Positions 7,362-15,463 of a stretch of 23,148 nt of DNA are shown here, piece by piece. How positions within the stretch are numbered: position 1 is the first letter of the stretch; each line of letters opens with the position of its first letter. Position numbers and translations under genes: made by a program. The notes under the pieces were generated by a model. The model was not told the origin of the DNA and made no database searches. It was given only the letters and a program-made list of their open reading frames with translations. Location: positions 1 to 23,148 of the forward strand of contig DDIP01000433.1 of the NCBI GenBank assembly GCA_002338605.1, in the 5' to 3' direction. Source of the stretch: Proteobacteria bacterium UBA1847 (GTDB lineage: Bacteria; Pseudomonadota; Gammaproteobacteria; Steroidobacterales; Woeseiaceae).

Positions 7362-8792
7362 GTGTCGACCACCGTCACTGTACTGATCGTTTACCTGGGC
7401 ATTCTTGCCGCACTCGCAATCTGGAGCCGCCGGGAAACGCATACATTGTCCGGCTACTATCTTGCCGGCAAGAAACTGCCGTACTGGGTCGTCGCGTTCA
7501 GCACAAACGCGACGGGCGAGAGCGGCTGGTTACTGCTCGGGCTGTCAGGTATGGGCTACGCCGTGGGAGTGCAGGCGTATTGGGTCGTCGTCGGCGAGGT
7601 TCTTGGCATTGCAGCAGCCTGGTGGATCGTGGCCCGCCGACTCAAGAAACTCAGCGATGAAACGGATTCCATTACGGCACCCGACATCCTTGTTGCAAGG
7701 TTTGAGGACAAATGGAACCTGATTCGCAGCTGTGCTGTATTGATCATTCTTGTCATGGTCACGGCCTACGTGACCGCGCAAATGGTGGCGACCGGCAAAG
7801 CGTTCAGCAGTTTCCTTGGCATGGAATACGCAACCGGCGTCATCGTTGGTTCCGTTTTTATCATCGGGTATACCTTTGTCGGTGGGTATAAGGCGGTGTG
7901 TTACACGGATGTCGTGCAAGGGGTAATGATGCTGCTGGGCCTCATCGCCGTTCCAGCGGCTGCAGTCTATGCCTCCGGCGGCTGGGGCGAGGTACAGACC
8001 AACCTGGCGCTTCAGGATCCGACGCTGGTCGATATGATGGCAGTGTCGGGTGAGGGCAAGATCGTCTGGATTGCGATCGCGAGCTTTGTCGCGATCGGAT
8101 TGCCATTCATGGGCGTGCCGCAGCTGCTTGTCCGATTCATGTCGGCACGCGATGACGTGGAAATCAGGAAGGCGCGTATCGTGTCGATGATCGTCCTGTT
8201 CGTGTTCACTGCCGGTGCGGTAACGGCCGGTGTGGCCGGGCGTGCGCTGTTCCCGGGACTCGAGGATTCCGAGACCATCTTCCCGGTACTGTCGAGTAAC
8301 CTGTTTCCACCGATTATTTCCGGCATGTTGCTTGTCGTCGTGCTCTCCGCGATCATGTCGACGGTCGATTCCCTGTTGCTGCTGGCGTCATCGTCGGTCG
8401 TTCGCGATACCTATCAGAAGATCATCGGTACAGCGAAAAGCGAAGAAACACTGTCGAAATACGGCAAGTTGCTGACGGTAGTCATCGGTGCCATCGCCGT
8501 CATCTTGGGCATCCAGGAGCCACGGCTTATTTTTGACTTCGTGCTGGCATCGTGGGGTGGATTGGGCTCGGCATTCGGACCAGCGGTCATCGGGATACTC
8601 TATTACAAGCGTGTGACCTGGGCCGGTGTCCTTGCAGGCATGCTTGGCGGATTCTTCGCCTGTGTCATCTGGCTGCGCTATTTCAAGGACGACTACTACG
8701 GCTTGTATGAAGCAATACCGGGCTTTGTGGTCGGATTCGCGCTGACCTACGGTGTCAGCTGGCTGACCAGTAGAAAAGACAGCTCGATGTAA
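7362..8792 (+). CDS. Sodium:solute symporter (SSS family, PutP-like)
   Basis: A 476-residue polytopic protein of the SSS (LeuT-fold) family with about 12-13 hydrophobic helices. The typical early motif GYYLAGKKLPYWVVAFS is followed by NATGESGWLLLGLSG, and the conserved Na+-site region reads SAIMSTVDSLL with S333 and T334 in the positions equivalent to PutP S340/T341. This pattern is closest to Na+/proline-type symporters, but the substrate cannot be fixed from sequence alone. The start is GTG at 7362 with a purine-rich site (GGCAGGGCG, 7349-7357) upstream; it gives the normal short N-terminal tail before helix 1. Twelve bases from the protease gene, it probably shares its transcript. Confidence 0.92.
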   Translation: MSTTVTVLIVYLGILAALAIWSRRETHTLSGYYLAGKKLPYWVVAFSTNATGESGWLLLGLSGMGYAVGVQAYWVVVGEVLGIAAAWWIVARRLKKLSDETDSITAPDILVARFEDKWNLIRSCAVLIILVMVTAYVTAQMVATGKAFSSFLGMEYATGVIVGSVFIIGYTFVGGYKAVCYTDVVQGVMMLLGLIAVPAAAVYASGGWGEVQTNLALQDPTLVDMMAVSGEGKIVWIAIASFVAIGLPFMGVPQLLVRFMSARDDVEIRKARIVSMIVLFVFTAGAVTAGVAGRALFPGLEDSETIFPVLSSNLFPPIISGMLLVVVLSAIMSTVDSLLLLASSSVVRDTYQKIIGTAKSEETLSKYGKLLTVVIGAIAVILGIQEPRLIFDFVLASWGGLGSAFGPAVIGILYYKRVTWAGVLAGMLGGFFACVIWLRYFKDDYYGLYEAIPGFVVGFALTYGVSWLTSRKDSSM

Positions 8793-8848
8793 CCAATTTG
8801 CCCGTGGCGCCCTATAAGTCAGTAACAACACAAACTTGAGGGTGTGCA

Positions 8849-9781
8849 ATGCGTGGATTCAAATTCCTGGTGGTCAGTCTGCTATTGGCTTATCCGGTGC
8901 TGTCATTGGCCGATGCGCGGGACGTGCCCGGCTCGGCCAGCTGGTATTTCTACGTTGACCTCGAACAGATGCGTTCCGGCGGGCCGGGCAAGGCGGTATA
9001 CGACTGGCTGCGCGACGAGGTCATGGACGACGTCAGGGACGATTCGGGTCTCGACATCGAACGCGAAGTCGACCGGCTGATTGCGTATTCCACGGATGAC
9101 GACAAGGGCGTCCTGGTTGTCGAAGGCAACTTCAGTCAAAACACGCGGGATATCGCGATGGCATTTATCGCCTCCGGCGGTGACATCAATCCGCTGAAGT
9201 CTTCGGGCAAAACCTACTACCGATTCGCGGGTAGCGATGACATTGATGATGACGTGTCTTACGACGCCGGCAACATCAAGTTCCAGATTGATGACCTGAA
9301 AAAAGAGTCGTTCATTTCCACCAGCGTCAAGAACAAGATCATCGTGACAGCGAGTGAAGGTCAGATGCAGGAATTGCTGGCGAGAAACGGCAAGATCCCG
9401 GGTCGTGGCGGACGAAAAGGTGCGTTGATGGTCCTGAGCGCCGAAAAAACGCTGGTTCAGGCGGGCATGCGGGCAAGCGCGCTCGGTGCGGATGCCTGGG
9501 ATTCCAATGTACTCAGGAATACGGAGCAGGCAGCCTTGCTGATTGCAGCTACCGCCGACAAGCTGGCGATCGAGGCGCAACTGACCACCGTCGAGGCAGA
9601 AATGGCGGAATCGCTGGCAAGCGTTGTTCGGGGGCTGATCAGTCTTGCCGCGTTTGACGATGAAATGGATGCAGAGACAATGGCGGTACTTCGAGGCACA
9701 CGTGTGGAGTCCAAGGGTAACAGTCTGACTGTCTCCGTTGCGATCGACCCCGGCCTTGTCGTTGCGACACTGCGCGACTGA
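8849..9781 (+). CDS. Exported protein of unknown function linked to an ECF sigma factor
   Basis: A 310-residue protein with a Sec signal peptide (MRGFKFLVVSLLLAYPVL, cleavage near SLADA) and a soluble, acidic mature part with no further membrane helix. I do not recognise a catalytic motif. The pattern of a hydrophobic strand with ASWYFYVDLEQM, then AVYDWLRDEV and VDRLIAYS, then GVLVVEGNF, followed by a second half with ALMVLSAEKTL and AALLIAATADKL, suggests a two-lobed alpha/beta fold of similar repeated units. TTGAGGG (8836-8842) precedes the ATG. Its TGA shares one base with the ATG of the sigma factor gene (TGATG), so translation is coupled. An envelope sensor or sigma-pathway effector is inferred from context only. 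Confidence 0.85.
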   Translation: MRGFKFLVVSLLLAYPVLSLADARDVPGSASWYFYVDLEQMRSGGPGKAVYDWLRDEVMDDVRDDSGLDIEREVDRLIAYSTDDDKGVLVVEGNFSQNTRDIAMAFIASGGDINPLKSSGKTYYRFAGSDDIDDDVSYDAGNIKFQIDDLKKESFISTSVKNKIIVTASEGQMQELLARNGKIPGRGGRKGALMVLSAEKTLVQAGMRASALGADAWDSNVLRNTEQAALLIAATADKLAIEAQLTTVEAEMAESLASVVRGLISLAAFDDEMDAETMAVLRGTRVESKGNSLTVSVAIDPGLVVATLRD

Positions 9782-10329
9782 TGAACGAATGCGATGAGCA
9801 GGATCTCATCGAGGCCGCGCAGGCCGGGTCTGCGGATGCTTTCGCAGACCTTGTGCGCAAGTACCGGGTTCGCCTGTTGCGATTTCTCATGACGCGCTGC
9901 GCGAGCCATGCTGACGCCGAGGATGCTCTGCAAGATACGCTGGTGGCATCGTATCGCTATCTGAAGTCCTACGATCCGCGCTGGCGCTTCAGCACCTGGT
10001 TGTATCGGATCGCGATCCGCAATGCACACAAGATGCGGCGAGACAACGTCGTGGAGTTTGGCGATCTCCACGACGAAGACAGTGATCCCTTGTTGCAATG
10101 CATCGCCTCATCCGAGACAGAGAACCTGTGGGTGAGTGCGCGCCGGGTGCTAAATGACGAGGTGTTTGCAGCGACCTGGCTGCGCTACGCCGAAGACATG
10201 TCAATAAACGATATTTCACAGGCGCTGGATCGCTCGACGTCCTGGACCAAGGTCAACTTGTTGCGTGCGCGCAAGGCCCTGGAGTCAGAACTGAACGGCC
10301 AGCGACCGGGAGCAGAAGCCTATGGATAA
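9781..10329 (+). CDS. ECF-family RNA polymerase sigma factor
   Basis: A 182-residue protein with the two-domain structure of extracytoplasmic-function sigma factors. Region 2 is at about residues 5-75 (ADLVRKYRVRLLRFL, the DAEDALQDTLVASYRYL core-binding helix and FSTWLYRIAIRNAHKMRR for -10 recognition). Region 4 is at about residues 125-172 (FAATWLRYAEDMSINDISQ, then STSWTKVNLLRARKAL as the helix-turn-helix binding the -35). A short acidic linker joins them and there is no extra C-terminal domain. It overlaps the gene before it by one base and the one after it by 8 bases, the arrangement of a sigma factor with its regulator. Confidence 0.95.
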   Translation: MNECDEQDLIEAAQAGSADAFADLVRKYRVRLLRFLMTRCASHADAEDALQDTLVASYRYLKSYDPRWRFSTWLYRIAIRNAHKMRRDNVVEFGDLHDEDSDPLLQCIASSETENLWVSARRVLNDEVFAATWLRYAEDMSINDISQALDRSTSWTKVNLLRARKALESELNGQRPGAEAYG

Positions 10330-10723
10330 GCTGACAAAACAATTGAAGCGGGATGCCGGGATGATCGAGGTCGAAATTTCGGACGAACTCGATCGACGGA
10401 TTAGTGCATCGTTACGGGGCGTGAGTCCGGTACGCGAGGCCCCGAGGCGGCGGCCGATGGTTTTCTGGTGGGCCAGCAGCCTGACCGGCGTCGCTGCGGC
10501 GCTGGCGCTGATTGCGGTCCTGAATGCCCGTTCGGAGCGTGAGTTGCCCGAGACAATTCCCGAGACATCACCGGTTGCAATGGCGTCGTCGCCGACCACA
10601 CCGATCATCGAGTGGAATGCAGAATCAGCGATGCTGACAAACCCGCTCAGAAAGGAACTTCAGGACCTGCAGTCCGATATCGACAAGGCCAGGAAGAAGG
10701 TCAGGGAGGATATAGGCCTTTGA
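10322..10723 (+). CDS. Single-pass membrane protein, candidate anti-sigma factor
   Basis: A 133-residue protein with a 45-residue, charged N-terminal part (MDKLTKQLKRDAGMIEVEIS ... RRISASLRGV), one transmembrane helix at about residues 46-67 following three Arg residues, a Pro/Thr/Ser-rich linker and a short C-terminal coiled coil (LRKELQDLQSDIDKARKKV). The positive-inside rule places the N-terminus in the cytoplasm. The size, topology and 8-base overlap with the ECF sigma gene are what is expected of an anti-sigma factor. It has no Cys residues and hence no HxxxCxxC zinc-binding anti-sigma motif, so if it binds sigma it does so through a helical segment. The function is inferred. Confidence 0.8.
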   Translation: MDKLTKQLKRDAGMIEVEISDELDRRISASLRGVSPVREAPRRRPMVFWWASSLTGVAAALALIAVLNARSERELPETIPETSPVAMASSPTTPIIEWNAESAMLTNPLRKELQDLQSDIDKARKKVREDIGL

Positions 10724-10941
10724 AGCTGTGGAAAAAAATGTGTGATTGCACTATCCTCGGTCGATGGGATCAGTTCGCCGGTATCGTATAGAGCCTGTGT
10801 AACACTGGATACCAATGCCTGTATCGCAATGGGGGTTGCGAGATAAGGCCACAACGCGAACTGTATAAGATTAAGAAAATCGGCAGTCGTCAAAATGCTT
10901 GTCGATACTCAATCGTACGACCTTCAAAGGATGCGTGACGT
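10724..10941. other. Longest gene-free stretch, before the oxidase operon
   Basis: These 218 bases separate the ECF cassette from the oxidase operon. I see no convincing gene on either strand. A perfect 6-base inverted repeat, TCGCAA (10824-10829) and TTGCGA (10836-10841), flanks TGGGGG and might be an operator. TATAAG at 10864-10869 could be a -10 box, but no good -35 lies 16-18 bases upstream. AAAGGA at 10926-10931 is the ribosome site for the oxidase subunit II start. No clear intrinsic terminator for the ECF cassette is visible. Confidence 0.4.
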
Positions 10942-12294
10942 ATGCCTTTCGCTGTTGTTCTGATTCTGCTCGTAGTCGGCTCCATTCTCTTTCACATCTT
11001 GAGTCCCTGGACTTTTACCGAGTTGGCTTCCAACTGGGCGATGGTGGATTTCACAGTCGATATTACACTGTGGGTAACCGGCGTCGTGTTCGTGGCGGTG
11101 AACCTGTTCCTGGCTTATTGCGTCATCAAGTTCCGCCACAAGAAAGGCGCGCGTGCCACCTACGAGCCCGAGAACAAGAAGCTTGAAACCTGGCTGACTG
11201 GGCTTACGGCCGTTGGTGTCGCGGCAATGCTGACACCGGGACTCGTCGTTTGGAACCAGTTCGTGAGCGTGCCCGAAGAGGCGCACGTAGTGGAAGCGGT
11301 TGGCCAGCAGTGGCACTGGACGTTTCGTTATCCGGGTGAGGACGGCAAGCTTGGCGAAACCGATAATGAACGGGTGTCGAACCAGAATCCGTTTGGCATT
11401 GATCCCGACGATCCGCACGGCCAGGACGACCTCGTGGTTTACAGCCCGGAAGCTCACATACCGCTGAATCGGCCGGTGAAGTTCCTGCTACGTTCCAAGG
11501 ATGTGCTGCACGACTTCGCGGTCGCCCAGTTTCGCGTCAAGATGGACCTGGTGCCGGGTATGAACACCTTTCTGTGGCTGACGCCGACGAAGAGCGGTCG
11601 TTTCGAAATCCTGTGCGAAGAACTGTGCGGTATCGGTCACCATACGATGCGTGGCGCCGTCATCGTCGATGAGCAGAAGGACTTCGACAACTGGCTGGCG
11701 CGCCAGGCAACTTTCCGCGAACACATGGCGACACCGGATGGCAATGCCTCGATTGGTGCGGTTCAGTATGCCGTATGCGCCGCCTGCCACGGGCAGGCGG
11801 GCGAGGGCAACGTCACGATGAACGCACCGAAAATTGCCGGCATGCCGGATTGGTACCTGAAGCGACAAATCCAGAACTACAAACGCGGCCTGCGCGGTGT
11901 GCATCCTGACGACAAGTTCGGGCAGCAGATGGTCGGCATGGTTGCGTCTCTGCCGAATGATACGGCAATCAATAATGTGACGGCACACATCGCGACGTTT
12001 CCGGATAACCCTCCGGATTCCACTATCGAGGGCGACCCGGCTCACGGCCGGAAACTTTACGCCGTTTGTGCCTACTGTCACGGCGGTGACGGAATGGGCA
12101 ACCAGGCGTTGAATGCACCCCGCATTGCCGGCATGTCGGACTGGTACATTGCACGGCAATTGAGCAATTTCAAAGAGGGCGTACGTGGCGCACACCCTGG
12201 CGATTACTACGGTTTCCAGATGGGACTGATGGGTCAGTCGCTGCATGACGAACAGGCAGTGAACGACATCATTGCCTACATCAATACTCTATAG
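10942..12294 (+). CDS. coxB: Cytochrome c oxidase subunit II fused to two cytochrome c domains
   Basis: A 450-residue membrane protein that carries electrons into the oxidase. Three hydrophobic segments precede the CuA domain (about residues 2-22, 36-60 and 85-105); the first may be an uncleaved signal anchor. The CuA ligands are complete: H190, C225, E227, C229, H233 and M236 in CEELCGIGHHTM. Two class-I cytochrome c domains follow, with CAACH (C279, C282, H283) and CAYCH (C376, C379, H380) and probable axial Met residues near M330 and M427. The two heme domains are clear duplicates of each other (APKIAGMPDWY against APRIAGMSDWY) and resemble the diheme cytochrome c4 type. It is the first gene of a five-gene operon, 11 bases before subunit I. 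Confidence 0.95.
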   Translation: MPFAVVLILLVVGSILFHILSPWTFTELASNWAMVDFTVDITLWVTGVVFVAVNLFLAYCVIKFRHKKGARATYEPENKKLETWLTGLTAVGVAAMLTPGLVVWNQFVSVPEEAHVVEAVGQQWHWTFRYPGEDGKLGETDNERVSNQNPFGIDPDDPHGQDDLVVYSPEAHIPLNRPVKFLLRSKDVLHDFAVAQFRVKMDLVPGMNTFLWLTPTKSGRFEILCEELCGIGHHTMRGAVIVDEQKDFDNWLARQATFREHMATPDGNASIGAVQYAVCAACHGQAGEGNVTMNAPKIAGMPDWYLKRQIQNYKRGLRGVHPDDKFGQQMVGMVASLPNDTAINNVTAHIATFPDNPPDSTIEGDPAHGRKLYAVCAYCHGGDGMGNQALNAPRIAGMSDWYIARQLSNFKEGVRGAHPGDYYGFQMGLMGQSLHDEQAVNDIIAYINTL

Positions 12295-12305
12295 GTCGAA
12301 ATTCT

Positions 12306-14069
12306 ATGTCTTACGTTGCAATCGCCGATCGTGACCATGAACAGGAACACCACGATCCGCAGACGTTCATCACGAAATACATCTGGAGCCAGGACCACAA
12401 GGTGATCGCGGTTCAGTATGGAATTACGGCGATTTTCGTCGGGCTGATCGCGTTGAGCCTGTCGGCAATGATGCGTCTGCAACTCGGTTTTCCGGATGAA
12501 TTCACATTCATCAATCCAGAGAACTATTACCAGTTCATCACGATGCACGGCATGATCATGGTGATCTACCTGCTTACGGCGCTGTTCCTTGGCGGATTCG
12601 GTAATTACCTGATTCCGCTGATGTGCGGATCGCGGGACATGGTGTTCCCATACCTCAATATGTTGAGCTACTGGGTTTACCTGTTGTCGGTCATCATTCT
12701 GGTTGTCAGCTTCTTCGTGCCCGGCGGGTCGACTGGTGCCGGCTGGACGCTGTATCCGCCGCAGGCAATCATGCAGGGCACACCGGGCATCGATCTCGGC
12801 ATAATCCTGATGCTCGTGTCGCTCGCCGTGTTCATCGTTGCGTTTACGATGGGCGGACTGAACTACGTGACCACGGTTCTTCAGGCACGCTGCAAGGGCA
12901 TGACGCTGATGCGCATGCCGCTGTCAGTCTGGGGCATTTTTACGGCCACCGTGCTCGGCCTGCTCGCTTTCCCCGCATTGCTGGTCAGCGCGATCATGAT
13001 GTTGCTGGACAAGACATTGTTGACCAGCTTTTTCATGCCGGCGATCAGTTCGATGGGTGCGGATCCGGGGTACACAGGTGGCAGCCCGATCCTGTTCCAG
13101 CACCTTTTCTGGTTCTTCGGCCACCCCGAAGTTTACATCGTTGCGCTGCCGGCATTCGGTATCGTGTCCGATCTTCTCAGCACGCATGCGCGCAAGAATA
13201 TTTTCGGCTATCGCATGATGGTCTGGGCCATTATTGCTATCGGGGGTTTAAGCTTTGTCGTCTGGGCACATCACATGTATGTCAGCGGCATGAATCCGTA
13301 TTTCGGTTTCTTCTTCGCGACAACGACACTGATCATTGCCGTGCCAACGGCCGTCAAGGTTTACAACTGGGTGCTGACGCTGTGGGAAGGCAACATTCAC
13401 CTGCGCGTACCGATGCTGTTTTCCATCGGCTTTATTTTCACGTTTATTCACGGCGGACTGACGGGGCTGTTTCTCGGCAACGTGACGATTGACCTGCCGT
13501 TGTCGGATACCTATTTCGTCGTTGCGCACTTCCACATGGTTATGGGCGTTTCACCGATTCTTGTCGTTTTCGGTGCGATCTATCACTGGTGGCCGAAAAT
13601 CACCGGCAAGATGTACAACGAGACGCTGGGCAAGTGGCATTTCTGGATGACGTTCCTCGGCACCTACGCGATCTACCTGCCGATGCATTACCTCGGTTTC
13701 GCCGGCGTACCGCGTCGCTATTTCGCGATGGGCAATACGGAGTTCCTGCCCGAGTCGGCGCAGGATCTGAACGCGGTGATCACGATGTCCGCGCTGTTTG
13801 TGGCGCTGACTCAAATCCTGTTCTTTGTGAACATGATCTGGAGTCTCTGGAAGGGTCCGAAGTCCGACCCGAATCCCTGGGATGCCACGACACTCGAATG
13901 GCAAACGCCTGATCATCCGCCGAAGCACGGCAATTGGGGGCACGACCTGCCCGTTGTGCATCGCTGGGCCTACGACTACAGCGTGCCGGGCTATGACGAT
14001 GACTTCATTCCGCAAAACGTACCGGCTGGCAAGGCGCCTGCAGGACGCGGACATGGCGGTGAGCACTAG
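12306..14069 (+). CDS. coxA: Cytochrome c oxidase subunit I, A1-type heme-copper oxidase
   Basis: A 587-residue, 12-helix catalytic subunit that reduces O2 to water and pumps protons. Heme a ligands are H81 (in MHGMIMVIYL) and H410; the heme a3 ligand is H408 (VAHFHMVMG). CuB ligands are H273, H322 and H323, and Y277 in GHPEVY gives the crosslinked tyrosine. The glutamate E275 within HPEVY marks the A1 subfamily. D-channel residues D111 and N118 (RDMVFPYLN) and K-channel K351 (TAVKVYNW) are all present, so a fully pumping enzyme is predicted. The C-terminal tail is hydrophilic and His/Pro-rich. The first subunit III gene follows after 14 bases. Confidence 0.97.
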   Translation: MSYVAIADRDHEQEHHDPQTFITKYIWSQDHKVIAVQYGITAIFVGLIALSLSAMMRLQLGFPDEFTFINPENYYQFITMHGMIMVIYLLTALFLGGFGNYLIPLMCGSRDMVFPYLNMLSYWVYLLSVIILVVSFFVPGGSTGAGWTLYPPQAIMQGTPGIDLGIILMLVSLAVFIVAFTMGGLNYVTTVLQARCKGMTLMRMPLSVWGIFTATVLGLLAFPALLVSAIMMLLDKTLLTSFFMPAISSMGADPGYTGGSPILFQHLFWFFGHPEVYIVALPAFGIVSDLLSTHARKNIFGYRMMVWAIIAIGGLSFVVWAHHMYVSGMNPYFGFFFATTTLIIAVPTAVKVYNWVLTLWEGNIHLRVPMLFSIGFIFTFIHGGLTGLFLGNVTIDLPLSDTYFVVAHFHMVMGVSPILVVFGAIYHWWPKITGKMYNETLGKWHFWMTFLGTYAIYLPMHYLGFAGVPRRYFAMGNTEFLPESAQDLNAVITMSALFVALTQILFFVNMIWSLWKGPKSDPNPWDATTLEWQTPDHPPKHGNWGHDLPVVHRWAYDYSVPGYDDDFIPQNVPAGKAPAGRGHGGEH

Positions 14070-14083
14070 GTGAGGATTATTCA

Positions 14084-14752
14084 GTGACGATTGCCCTCGG
14101 TTTCCTGGCCTTAATTCTCGCCACGCTGCTTGGGTGGCTGCTGAAGCAGACCTTCAACGCGGCGCCGTGGGAAATGGAAGTCGTCAGTGATACCGCGCAT
14201 TTTGGTCCGCTGGGCAATGACAAGAGCAAACTGATTGCGCTGCTGGGCCTGCTGGCGGTTGTTTCGTCGTTTTTTGCATTGATCCTGAGCGCTTACGCGC
14301 TGCGTATGGAACTGGGCGACTGGGTGCCGATGACTGAGCCGCAATTGCTGTGGGTCAATACCGGCATGCTGATTGTTGCCAGTGGTGTGTTGCAATGGAC
14401 TCGAAATGCGGCAGTCGCCGGGCAGGAATCACGCCTCTTGCCCGGGCTACTGGTGACCGGCATTCTGACGCTCGGTTTCGTGCTGGGCCAGTTCGTTGCC
14501 TGGCAGCAACTGCGAAATTCGGGTCAGTTCATTACAAATAATCCGTCGAATGCATTCTTTTATTTCCTGACAGGCGCGCACGCCGTGCACATTATCGGTG
14601 GGCTGGTGGTGTGGGCGAGGGCGACTTTCAAAGTCATACTGGGTAAAGGGGAGGCCGCCCGGATTCGTCGCAGCATTGAACTGTGCACAATCTACTGGCA
14701 CTTCCTGCTGCTCGTGTGGCTGGTTCTTTTTGGATTGCTGTTACAGACCTAA
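14084..14752 (+). CDS. Cytochrome c oxidase subunit III, divergent first copy
   Basis: A 222-residue protein with six predicted membrane helices (about residues 2-21, 47-70, 87-104, 119-139, 155-181 and 202-220). The C-terminal half has the subunit III hallmarks GAHAVHIIGGLV and YWHFLLLVWLVLF, while the N-terminal helix and the WEMEVVSD segment are unlike the standard protein. The start is GTG at 14084 with GTGAGGA (14070-14076) upstream. A second, more standard subunit III gene follows after 9 bases. The II-I-III-III order recalls what I remember of the Bradyrhizobium CoxMNOP alternative oxidase, in which two small subunit III-like proteins occur. Confidence 0.88.
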   Translation: MTIALGFLALILATLLGWLLKQTFNAAPWEMEVVSDTAHFGPLGNDKSKLIALLGLLAVVSSFFALILSAYALRMELGDWVPMTEPQLLWVNTGMLIVASGVLQWTRNAAVAGQESRLLPGLLVTGILTLGFVLGQFVAWQQLRNSGQFITNNPSNAFFYFLTGAHAVHIIGGLVVWARATFKVILGKGEAARIRRSIELCTIYWHFLLLVWLVLFGLLLQT

Positions 14753-14761
14753 GGGGTCCTT

Positions 14762-15445
14762 ATGTCAGAAGCGGTACTGGATAGCGGAGCCGAGGCTCCC
14801 GGCAAACAGGCTCTTGTAGAAGACTGGTCGAGAGACAAGCAGGTCTTTGGTGTGCCGTGGGGCAAGGCCATGATGTGGATTTTCCTGCTCTCGGATACCT
14901 TTATTTTCAGCTGCTTTCTTGTGGGTTACATGATGGTCCGGATCTCAACGACCGATCCGTGGCCGAATCCATCCGAAGTGTTCGCGCTGGAAGCGTTCGG
15001 ATACCCGGTGCCGTTGCTGCTCATCGCGATCATGACCTTCGTGCTGATTACCTCATCCGGTACGATGGCGCTTGCCGTTAACATGGGCTATCGGAAGGAC
15101 CGAAAAAAGACATTCTGGTTGATGGTAGCCACCGCGGCGCTGGGCGCGACGTTTGTCGGCATGCAGGCGTTTGAGTGGACCAAGCTGATCATGGAAGGCG
15201 TTCGCCCCTGGGGCAATCCGTTCGGAGCGGCGCAGTTTGGCTCAAGCTTCTTCATGATCACGGGCTTCCACGGCATGCACGTATCCGCGGGCGTCATCTA
15301 CCTGCTGGTCGTCGCGTTTCGAGTTCGCAACGGTTTTTACGAGAAGCGCGGCGGCAACTACGAGATCGTCGAGATCGCCGGCCTCTACTGGCATTTTGTC
15401 GACCTCGTCTGGGTGTTCATTTTCGCATTTTTCTACCTCTGGTAA
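14762..15445 (+). CDS. coxC: Cytochrome c oxidase subunit III
   Basis: A 227-residue protein with five predicted helices (about residues 35-57, 82-107, 117-137, 160-187 and 206-226). Standard five-helix subunit III motifs are present: WIFLLSDTFIFSCFLVGY, QAFEWTKL with a membrane-edge Glu, GFHGMHVSAGVIYL and YWHFVDLVWVFIF at the C-terminus. Subunit III keeps the proton-uptake side of the D channel working and is not itself redox-active. The soluble 30-residue N-terminal tail is acidic. It shares the conserved C-terminal half with the preceding gene, so the two are paralogues. The subunit IV gene follows after 18 bases. Confidence 0.93.
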   Translation: MSEAVLDSGAEAPGKQALVEDWSRDKQVFGVPWGKAMMWIFLLSDTFIFSCFLVGYMMVRISTTDPWPNPSEVFALEAFGYPVPLLLIAIMTFVLITSSGTMALAVNMGYRKDRKKTFWLMVATAALGATFVGMQAFEWTKLIMEGVRPWGNPFGAAQFGSSFFMITGFHGMHVSAGVIYLLVVAFRVRNGFYEKRGGNYEIVEIAGLYWHFVDLVWVFIFAFFYLW

Positions 15446-15463
15446 GAAACAGGACTAAACGCT

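Noticed and set aside
6567..7442. A 291-codon minus-strand open frame
   Set aside because: It lies opposite the C-terminal part of the zinc protease and the symporter start; its composition is Arg/Cys/His-rich, as expected of an antisense shadow in GC-rich DNA.
8789..8822. ECF-type autoregulatory promoter (GTAAC with a downstream GTC) before the sigma cassette
   Set aside because: The spacing between the two elements is about 23 bases, too long for the usual 16-17, so I do not call it.
10660..10893. A 77-codon minus-strand frame in the gap before the oxidase operon
   Set aside because: It overlaps the end of the candidate anti-sigma gene, has no clear ribosome site and shows no recognisable family.
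11488..12246. A 252-codon minus-strand open frame
   Set aside because: Antisense to the CuA and heme c domains of subunit II, which are unmistakable on the plus strand.
12623..13492. A 289-codon plus-strand frame inside subunit I
   Set aside because: It is in another frame of the oxidase gene, rich in Arg, His and Gly, without hydrophobic helices or motifs.
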